The notes under the pieces: generated by a model | Seen by the model: the letters and a program-made list of their open reading frames with translations, nothing else | Told to the model about the DNA's origin: nothing | Database searches by the model: none | Shown here: positions 1 to 5,001 of the stretch, one piece after another | How the letters are laid out: each line of letters begins with the position of its first letter | Numbering within the stretch: position 1 is the first letter of the stretch | Source: Eubacterium sp. | GTDB taxonomy: Bacteria > Bacillota > Clostridia > Lachnospirales > Lachnospiraceae | Reading direction: 5' to 3' | DNA: 5,001 bases | NCBI GenBank assembly: GCA_021442545.1 | Contig: JABUSX010000327.1 | Span: forward strand, 1 to 5,001 | Translations under genes and position numbers: made by a program

Positions 1-324
1 ATGAATTCCCTGACGGTCGTGACCTGTATTGCGATGAACATCATCCTGCCGGATCAGTATCTCGGCATCTCCGTTCCGGGCCAGATGTATGAGGAAGAAT
101 ATAAGAAACGAAATATCGATTCGAAGGAGCTGGCCTCCATGCTGCTCGGCGGCGGCGTTGTCACCTCTCCGCTGATTCCCTGGAACACCTGCGGCATCTA
201 CTGCATGACCATGCTGGGCGTCATGCCGACGGAATACGCGCCCTTCGCGTTCTACTGCCTGCTCCTGCCGGTGGTTATGATCATATTAAGTTTGATCAGG
301 AACAGAAAACCGAAAACGGCCTGA
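1..324 (+). CDS. nhaC: NhaC-family Na+/H+ antiporter, C-terminal fragment (5' end outside window)
   Basis: This is the last 107 residues of an integral membrane protein that exchanges Na+ for H+ across the cytoplasmic membrane. The reading frame is open from the first base, and the ATG there is most likely an internal Met, because NhaC proteins are usually about 450-500 residues long. Recognisable NhaC C-terminal features are a DQYLGISVPGQMY stretch (residues 18-30), followed by a polar loop with many charges (31-43), then VTSPLIPWNTCG (54-65), and a final hydrophobic span at about 81-99 ending in a basic tail (RNRKPKTA). The gene ends in TGA 10 bp before a strong hairpin terminator, so it is the last gene of its transcript. 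It converges on the kinase gene and shows no functional link to it. Family assignment rests on these remembered motifs; substrate (Na+/H+ versus malate/lactate-type variants of the family) cannot be settled from the fragment. Confidence 0.85.
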   Translation: MNSLTVVTCIAMNIILPDQYLGISVPGQMYEEEYKKRNIDSKELASMLLGGGVVTSPLIPWNTCGIYCMTMLGVMPTEYAPFAFYCLLLPVVMIILSLIRNRKPKTA

Positions 325-333
325 TTATGCACA

Positions 334-364
334 AAAAAGGCAGATCGTCACGGTCTGCCTTTTT
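334..364. terminator. Intrinsic terminator, probably bidirectional, between convergent genes
   Basis: A 14-bp stem (334-347 with 351-364) closes on a 3-nt loop (348-350). On the + strand the only non-Watson-Crick pair is a U.G wobble (345/353). The upper stem is GC-rich and the lower stem is A5/T5, so the + transcript ends in a U tract (360-364) and the - transcript ends in a U tract (338-333). On the - strand the wobble becomes a C/A mismatch, so termination should be somewhat weaker that way. It starts 10 bp after the antiporter stop and lies about 120 nt beyond the kinase stop, so it can serve both converging transcripts. Confidence 0.85.
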
Positions 365-425
365 CTGACATTTTCTGTCCTGCTGTGTTTCGGATCTGCC
401 GGTATTTCCGACACTCTTTCCGCGC

Positions 426-502
426 TATGATTCCGCAGGTGCTCAGGCTTTCCGATTCTCTGAGCACTGTATCATTCTGCAGATGCTCAGTCTTTCCGCT
501 TC
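426..502. repeat. Imperfect 33-bp direct repeat across the kinase stop codon
   Basis: Positions 426-458 and 470-502 align without gaps at 28 of 33 positions (44-bp period, 11-bp spacer); the core 426-454/470-498 matches at 25 of 29. The second copy covers the last codons and stop (487-489) of the kinase; the first copy is outside the gene. Because 44 is not a multiple of three, the outer copy is not a simple extension of the reading frame. An inverted segment in and beside the spacer (460-467) can pair either with 439-446 (8 bp) or with 484-490 (7 bp), giving two mutually exclusive hairpins in the kinase 3' untranslated RNA. No T tract follows, so it is not a standard terminator. Confidence 0.6.
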
Positions 503-3500
503 CTCCCAAGCTCCTTGAGAACTCTCTGCACTTCCTGTGCGAGCTTATTCATATCCACGGGCTTGGAAACATGCCCGTTCATGCCGGCGGCCATGCATTC
601 TGCGATGTCCTCTGCAAAAGAATCCGCCGAAAGCGCGATCACCGGGATGGTACGGATGTCTTCTCTTTCATCCTTCCGGATCTCCCTCGCCGCCTGTCTT
701 CCGTTCATGACCGGCATCTGGATATCCATCAAAACCAGATCGTAGGTGCCTGCTTCCGCGGCATGGAGCTTATCCAGACAGATCTGTCCGTTTTCTGCCC
801 GTTCACTGGTCACTTCGAAGAAGCTCAGCAGTTCGGAAATAACCTCCCAGTTCAGTTCGTTGTCTTCCGCAACCAGGACGTGCAGACCGGCCAGTGCCTC
901 CATCGGATCGGCCGATTCTTCTTTCCTGTTTTCTTTATGCACAAAGGGTACGTCCATCTCGACGGTAAAGGTCGTGCCGACACCTTCCTTGCTCCTGCAG
1001 TCGATCGTGCCGCCCATCAGTTCGACCATCTGCTTCACGATCGCCAGGCCGAGACCTGCACCCTGGATCTTGTTGACACGTGTATCCTGTTCACGGGTGA
1101 AGGATTCATACATCGTCCGCATAAACTCTTCGGACATGCCGACACCGGTGTCTTCCACCACATAGGTCACATGCGCCATCTGCTTTTCTTCATCCGCGGT
1201 TTCTCTGAGTCTTACGGTGACGCAGCCGCCCGAAGGCGTATATTTAATCGCATTGGACAGCAGGTTTATAAACACCTGGTTTACGCGGACCTGATCCGCG
1301 ACGATGGTATCATGGGGTATCTCATCGATATCCGCCCGCAGTTCCAGGCCCTTATCCTTGACGGAGGTTCCGACGATATTCAGAAGATCCCGGACCGTTT
1401 CCTGCAGGGAGAAACGGGTCGGATTCAGCGTCAGCTTTCCGCTTTCGATCTTGGAAATATCCAGGATATCATTGATCAGAGTCAGCAGATGCTGGCCGGA
1501 GATCGTGATCTTGCTCAGGCAGTCCCGGACGCGTTCCTTGTCATCCGGATATTTTTCCGCGATCGACGACATGCCCACGATCGCATTCATCGGCGTGCGG
1601 ATATCGTGGCTCATGGAGGAAAGGAACCTCGTCTTCGCTTCACTTGCCTCGTTGGCTTTTTCCAGGGCTTCTTCCAGCGCCAGATTCGTTTCCTGCTCCT
1701 TCTTCAGGAAGGCCTTCGTCTTCCGCTGATAGTGGATGAAAATGATGACAATGGCTGCGGTGAAGCCGCCCAGGATCAGAATGATAAACACGCTGTACCG
1801 CTGTACGATTTCTCCAAAGGATACACTCTTTTCGATGCCCGTATAGGACAGCAGCGCGCTGTTGATCGCTGCAGAACCCATATTGGTTATGACCTTGTTC
1901 AGTATGGAAATGAGATAGCTGTTCCACTCATTTACACACATGCCCAGATTCACCGTGGCATTCAGATAGGCAACATTCAGGTCCTTATATTCCGGATGCT
2001 CAAAAAGATATAGCTGCAGCACACTGGAACAGCCGACCGTGCATCGTTCCTTCCCTTTTTTGATTGCATCGAAGGATTCGTCTCTGGTCTTGTAGCGAAC
2101 CAGTTTGGAATGCGGATAATTGGTCGACAGATAATATTCCTGGCCGATTCCCGTACTGTTCACGGCCACCTGGTTAAAGATCTCATCGGAGTAGGTTCCT
2201 GAATAAATCAGCATGACTCTGTCACTGAGGAAGGGATCCGTCTGTTTGAATCCGCTTTTCTCATTCAGCCAGATATCCGAAAAGCTGGGGAATGCAACCT
2301 CGATCTTCATATCCTTCAGAGCCGTGTCCATCTCTTCGATCGTATCAAAGCAGACCGGTTTTACCGGAAGGAGCGTATAATCCGCGATATACTGCATGAG
2401 ATCTTTCACAAGTCCCGTCGGATTTCCCGCGTTGTCCTGATCGGACAGGGGCAGATTGGAGCGGACATAGCCGACCCGCAGCTCTTTTAATGTCTGCAGA
2501 AAAGCCTGTTCCGATTTTGTAAGCACGGAATTTTTGTTTTTCTGTCCGTAATACTTTGTATACAGATCGGACTCAAAATACGGCTTATCCTGCTTCAGCT
2601 CACGCATGGCATTTTCAAGCTCGGAAAACAGATCCACCCGGGAATGGTTGACTGCAAAATACCGTTCCGGACTGGGAAGTCCCATGTCCATGCTCGAAAG
2701 ATAGAAGCGTTCCTCATTGTTTTCCGACTTATATACGCCGGCAACGATATCCACCTCGCCCAGTTTCAGCTTTTCGATCATCTCCTGGCGGGTTCCGTAT
2801 TCGTATTCATATCTCCACCCGCAGAGCGTGGAAATGGCCTGATAATACTCATAGGCGTAGCCGGACTTTCGGACATCATCCGAAAAACCGGACTGGAACT
2901 GACTGTCTCCCTCGTAGTAGCCGATCTTAACCCTTTTCAGGTAGAGATTCGGTGAAAAATCCCCCTCCAGGTAATCATCCAGCGTATTCTTCGTGAGAAG
3001 GATCGCATCGGTATTGAAATCCGTTTTATAAAGAGAACCCGTTTCCAGATAATCCCGGAGAACATAGACGCCCACATAACCCATCTCTTCGGGATTCTGC
3101 GCGATCAGGGCATTGATGACCCCCTCCCTCAGGAGGGAAATATTTTCATCCGTATCTTCAAAGCCGACCAGCTTTACATCCAGACCTTTTTCCTTTATGT
3201 ATCTTCCCGCACCGGTCACGTTTTCTCCGCCCGTGCAGAAGACTGCCTTGATCTCAGGATGTTCCCTGAGCATCCGTTCGGCGGCTGTTCCGGCCCGGTC
3301 CGCATTGTTATACCCTTCTTCTTCGGCCGTTATCGTCAGGTCATATTCCGTGACTACTTCCCGAAACGCTTCGAGAACCGCCGCCTCGTTTGTCGATTCA
3401 AAGGTGCTGCAGATATAGCCGACCTCATCTCCGGGATCCACGATCTGCATCATGGCCTGGGCAGCCGTGTTTCCCAGTTCATACAGGTCGGTGCCCACAT

Positions 3501-3981
3501 AGGCCAGACGGTTTCCGGAGGGACTGTCCGCATCGATCGTTACGACCGGAATCCCGGCCTGAACCGCCTTCTTCAGCCCCGGTTCCGCTTTTTCCGTTCC
3601 CGCATAGACAAGGATCCCGTCCGGATTTTCCTGTATGGCCTTATCCAGATTTTCCGCAAGTTCCGCCGGGTCGTAGACCTCGGATTCCGAACCGAGGATC
3701 TTCGTCTCCGTCCCCACTTCGGCGTCGGCCCGGCGTATACCCTCGATGCATTTCTGCCAGTAATAATTGTTGATCTGCGGACAGACAAAAATCAGCTTAT
3801 GACCTGTTCCGATATTCCGGGGCATAATGTATTCGATCTTCTGCTCCGATGATGCGGCGCCGTTCTGCCTGCTTTCCTTTGCACATCCCGCAAAAGAAGC
3901 TGCAGCCAGTACAAAAAGAACGCAGAAAACAATCAGCTTTTTCACTGACTGTATCATGCGTCCTCCTGCATTCTTATTCAT
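487..3981 (-). CDS. Hybrid sensor histidine kinase with three fused solute-binding modules
   Basis: A membrane sensor kinase of about 1164 residues, presumed to bind extracellular solutes and autophosphorylate. Residues are numbered from the ATG at 3981. Order: signal sequence with lipobox SFAGC (Cys33); sugar-type Peripla_BP_4 domain (about 62-337); a short SBP_bac_3-like domain (about 346-478) that seems to lack lobe II; a full-length SBP_bac_3 domain (about 496-713); one membrane span (about 729-751); a coiled-coil linker (about 756-785); HisKA with MSHDIRTPMNAI (His792); HATPase_c with N box (Asn906, Asn910), D box EDTGVG (Asp944) and GAGLGLAI (974-981); and a receiver with acidic pocket ED (1039-1040), phospho-acceptor Asp1086, Ser1118 and Lys1140. 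No PAS or HPt domain is seen. Tandem Venus-flytrap sensors recall BvgS/EvgS, and the sugar-type module recalls Bacteroides hybrid sensors. The ligand and the phosphorelay partner are unknown. It is probably co-transcribed with the hydrolase 38 bp upstream. Confidence 0.93.
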   Translation of the reverse strand: MNKNAGGRMIQSVKKLIVFCVLFVLAAASFAGCAKESRQNGAASSEQKIEYIMPRNIGTGHKLIFVCPQINNYYWQKCIEGIRRADAEVGTETKILGSESEVYDPAELAENLDKAIQENPDGILVYAGTEKAEPGLKKAVQAGIPVVTIDADSPSGNRLAYVGTDLYELGNTAAQAMMQIVDPGDEVGYICSTFESTNEAAVLEAFREVVTEYDLTITAEEEGYNNADRAGTAAERMLREHPEIKAVFCTGGENVTGAGRYIKEKGLDVKLVGFEDTDENISLLREGVINALIAQNPEEMGYVGVYVLRDYLETGSLYKTDFNTDAILLTKNTLDDYLEGDFSPNLYLKRVKIGYYEGDSQFQSGFSDDVRKSGYAYEYYQAISTLCGWRYEYEYGTRQEMIEKLKLGEVDIVAGVYKSENNEERFYLSSMDMGLPSPERYFAVNHSRVDLFSELENAMRELKQDKPYFESDLYTKYYGQKNKNSVLTKSEQAFLQTLKELRVGYVRSNLPLSDQDNAGNPTGLVKDLMQYIADYTLLPVKPVCFDTIEEMDTALKDMKIEVAFPSFSDIWLNEKSGFKQTDPFLSDRVMLIYSGTYSDEIFNQVAVNSTGIGQEYYLSTNYPHSKLVRYKTRDESFDAIKKGKERCTVGCSSVLQLYLFEHPEYKDLNVAYLNATVNLGMCVNEWNSYLISILNKVITNMGSAAINSALLSYTGIEKSVSFGEIVQRYSVFIILILGGFTAAIVIIFIHYQRKTKAFLKKEQETNLALEEALEKANEASEAKTRFLSSMSHDIRTPMNAIVGMSSIAEKYPDDKERVRDCLSKITISGQHLLTLINDILDISKIESGKLTLNPTRFSLQETVRDLLNIVGTSVKDKGLELRADIDEIPHDTIVADQVRVNQVFINLLSNAIKYTPSGGCVTVRLRETADEEKQMAHVTYVVEDTGVGMSEEFMRTMYESFTREQDTRVNKIQGAGLGLAIVKQMVELMGGTIDCRSKEGVGTTFTVEMDVPFVHKENRKEESADPMEALAGLHVLVAEDNELNWEVISELLSFFEVTSERAENGQICLDKLHAAEAGTYDLVLMDIQMPVMNGRQAAREIRKDEREDIRTIPVIALSADSFAEDIAECMAAGMNGHVSKPVDMNKLAQEVQRVLKELGRKRKD
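3961..3967 (-). promoter_or_regulatory. Second in-frame ribosome binding site inside the kinase 5' end
   Basis: A second AGGAGGA on the - strand lies 3 nt before an in-frame ATG at 3957-3955 (MIQSVKKLIVF). Counting from AGGAGG the spacing is 4 nt, which is short. Starting here would shorten the n-region of the signal sequence by 8 residues but keep the hydrophobic core and the lipobox. It may be a secondary start or chance. Confidence 0.45.
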
Positions 3982-3987
3982 CTGCCG

Positions 3988-3993
3988 CCTCCT
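3988..3993 (-). promoter_or_regulatory. Ribosome binding site that sets the kinase start
   Basis: On the - strand AGGAGG (within GAGAGGAGG) lies 6 nt before the ATG at 3981-3979. This is the best-placed start signal. The longest open frame would begin further upstream at a TTG (4008-4006), but that codon has no comparable site and would add only a charged stretch (CASERRRQ) in front of the signal sequence. Confidence 0.85.
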
Positions 3994-4019
3994 CTCTGAA
4001 GCACACAAAACAGCAATAA

Positions 4020-4895
4020 TCAGGGGAAAAACCGGCTGAGATACTGTATTTCTTCATCATTTGCAGTTTTGGCGAGTTCCGTTTTTATGTCCACATGAAA
4101 TACGTGCAGAGTACTTTCATCTCCGTATATTTTATATGTTGCAGGTACCCCCCTGTCAATCAGAAGATCATACATCGGCCTGCAGTGTTCCTTCAGAAAA
4201 TCGCCCTCTGAAGTCATCAGATAAACGGGCGGATAATCTTTCGTAATATAGTCCGTAACATTCAGCATTTCCCCCCATTTCCGGGGATTTCCCGTAAAGT
4301 AATTCCTCAGAAGCGACCGGGATTCGTTTTTGCTGAACAGGATTTTCGGAAGATCGTACATACCGCAGTTCAGACCCAGTCCGGAAAACCGGATCTTCGA
4401 GGGCCGGATTCCCATGATCTCCGCGTATTCCGGATTTGTCGCGATAACTGCATACTGGCTGGCCAGCTGGGCTCCTGCAGAATCGCCGAAAAGAAGAACT
4501 CTCCTCAGATCCATGAAATATTCTTCCCGATGGCGGATCATCCACTTCATTACGATGTTCAGATCCTTCAGAGGAGAGGGGAATTTACAATCCGGTGCCA
4601 GATGGTAATTGAAGCTCACCACCGTGAATCCCCTCTGCGCCAGGTTCATGCAGTAGAACTGATACACCTTTGTGCTGCCGTAGACATAGCCTCCGCCGTG
4701 CACATTCACAATGACCGGAAGCGGACGGTCCGTTCCCTTCGGGTAGTAAATGTCCAGTGTCTGGATCTTCGGATTCCGGCCGTATACGATGTTGTCGATC
4801 CGGGTGATATCGTCCGGTGTCGTAAGGCCGGCATCCCGCTTCCTGTCGCTCCTGGCGGCCTCGATATTAAATTTGATGCTTGCCAGAGTTTTCAT
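4020..4895 (-). CDS. Alpha/beta hydrolase, HSL/Aes-type esterase (Abhydrolase_3)
   Basis: A 291-residue serine hydrolase, predicted to cleave carboxylic ester bonds; the natural substrate is unknown. Visible elements are the oxyanion-hole motif HGGGY (66-70, preceded by VIVNV), the nucleophile elbow GDSAG (137-141, Ser139), the acid in SEGDFL (Asp232) and the histidine in LHVFHV (His264 most likely, His267 the alternative). Length is typical for the family. There is no signal peptide or membrane span, so it should be cytoplasmic. The ATG at 4895 is chosen because GGAGG (4910-4906 on the - strand) precedes it by 10 nt. It is followed after 38 bp by the sensor kinase on the same strand with no terminator between, suggesting one transcript. 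A role in removing acyl groups from an imported compound sensed by the kinase is possible but only inferred from adjacency. Confidence 0.88.
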   Translation of the reverse strand: MKTLASIKFNIEAARSDRKRDAGLTTPDDITRIDNIVYGRNPKIQTLDIYYPKGTDRPLPVIVNVHGGGYVYGSTKVYQFYCMNLAQRGFTVVSFNYHLAPDCKFPSPLKDLNIVMKWMIRHREEYFMDLRRVLLFGDSAGAQLASQYAVIATNPEYAEIMGIRPSKIRFSGLGLNCGMYDLPKILFSKNESRSLLRNYFTGNPRKWGEMLNVTDYITKDYPPVYLMTSEGDFLKEHCRPMYDLLIDRGVPATYKIYGDESTLHVFHVDIKTELAKTANDEEIQYLSRFFP

Positions 4896-4905
4896 CCCGA
4901 ACGCG

Positions 4906-4910
4906 CCTCC
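4906..4910 (-). promoter_or_regulatory. Ribosome binding site of the hydrolase
   Basis: GGAGG, within GGGGAGG on the - strand, sits 10 nt before the ATG at 4895-4893. The spacing is slightly long but no better-placed in-frame start exists close by. Confidence 0.6.
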
Positions 4911-4912
4911 CC

Positions 4913-5001
4913 GTTTCCCCGGACACTGCTCTTTTCATATACCTGTAATCATTCCGGATAGAATTTCCCTGCATTTACAGCTGCATTTTTCATATTTTGC
5001 A
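4913..5001 (-). promoter_or_regulatory. Upstream region of the hydrolase-kinase unit, possible operator repeats
   Basis: This AT-richer stretch should hold the promoter if transcription starts inside the window. On the - strand AAATGCAG occurs twice as a direct repeat (4988-4981 and 4976-4969, 12-bp period), with a CAGCTG palindrome at 4978-4983 between and overlapping them. A weak -10-like TATATG is at 4941-4936, but no acceptable -35 element is seen 16-18 bp before it. The repeats could be a regulator site or chance; the promoter is not established. Confidence 0.25.

Noticed and set aside
1..3. ATG at position 1 as a true gene start.
   Set aside because: The encoded sequence matches the C-terminal third or less of NhaC antiporters and begins inside a hydrophobic segment, so the gene was cut by the window edge.
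385..414. A possible hairpin between 385-394 and 407-414 in the convergent gap.
   Set aside because: The stem needs a 2-nt bulge, has a 12-nt loop and no T tract, so it is weaker than the nearby terminator and likely chance.
385..2013. A 542-codon open frame on the + strand opposite the kinase domain region.
   Set aside because: It lies antisense to the clearly recognisable SBP, HisKA, HATPase and receiver motifs. Its product is rich in His, Arg and Phe with no recognisable domain, as expected of a shadow frame.
3121..3138. A 6-bp inverted repeat with 2-nt loop (3125-3130/3133-3138) and a strong Shine-Dalgarno-like GGGAGGGGG on the - strand inside the kinase gene, followed by an out-of-frame ATG.
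   Set aside because: The ATG is followed by a stop after one further codon, and the bases encode ordinary residues (SLLREGV) of the binding domain, so an internal start is unlikely.
3259..3852. Overlapping + strand open frames (3259-3852, 3390-3773, 3113-3418) opposite the sugar-type binding domain.
   Set aside because: They are antisense to a full Peripla_BP_4 domain, have unlikely composition (many Pro, Arg, Ser) and no family motifs.
4006..4008. A TTG as an earlier start of the kinase, giving 1173 residues.
   Set aside because: No well-placed ribosome binding site was seen for it, and it adds charged residues ahead of the signal sequence. The ATG at 3981 has AGGAGG at 6 nt.
4530..4961. 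A 143-codon + strand open frame opposite the hydrolase 5' end that runs past its start codon.
   Set aside because: It covers the reverse complement of the HGGGY region, has no recognisable domain or convincing ribosome binding site, and is explained by the hydrolase gene.

Overview
This window looks like a chromosomal segment from a Gram-positive Clostridia-type bacterium (Bacillota, possibly Lachnospiraceae-like). The evidence is moderate GC content, strong AGGAGG-type ribosome binding sites, a lipoprotein-type signal sequence, and a style of fused extracellular solute-binding sensor kinase common in gut Clostridia. This placement is an inference from style; no marker gene is present.

Layout: (1) Positions 1-324 on the + strand hold the C-terminal part of an NhaC-family Na+/H+ antiporter whose start lies before the window. 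(2) Positions 325-486 are a convergent intergenic gap. It contains a strong, probably bidirectional, intrinsic terminator (334-364) and an imperfect 33-bp direct repeat whose second copy overlaps the stop codon of the next gene. (3) Positions 487-3981 on the - strand encode a very large hybrid sensor histidine kinase. It has a lipoprotein-like N-terminus, a sugar-type periplasmic-binding domain, two amino-acid-type (SBP_bac_3/Venus-flytrap) domains of which the first seems to lack its second lobe, one membrane span, HisKA, HATPase_c and a C-terminal receiver. (4) Positions 4020-4895 on the - strand encode a cytoplasmic alpha/beta hydrolase of the HSL/Aes (Abhydrolase_3) type. (5) Positions 4896-5001 are its upstream region, with no clear promoter but a short direct repeat.

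The hydrolase and kinase point the same way with 38 bp between them and no terminator, so they are probably one transcript (hydrolase first). The kinase would sense extracellular solutes through up to three binding modules and pass phosphate to its own receiver. No HPt domain or separate response regulator is visible, so the output partner must lie elsewhere. The most unusual features are the stacked three-module sensor, the apparent in-frame loss of a lobe in one module, the pairing of a lone hybrid kinase with an esterase-like enzyme, and the repeat at the 3' end of the kinase gene.
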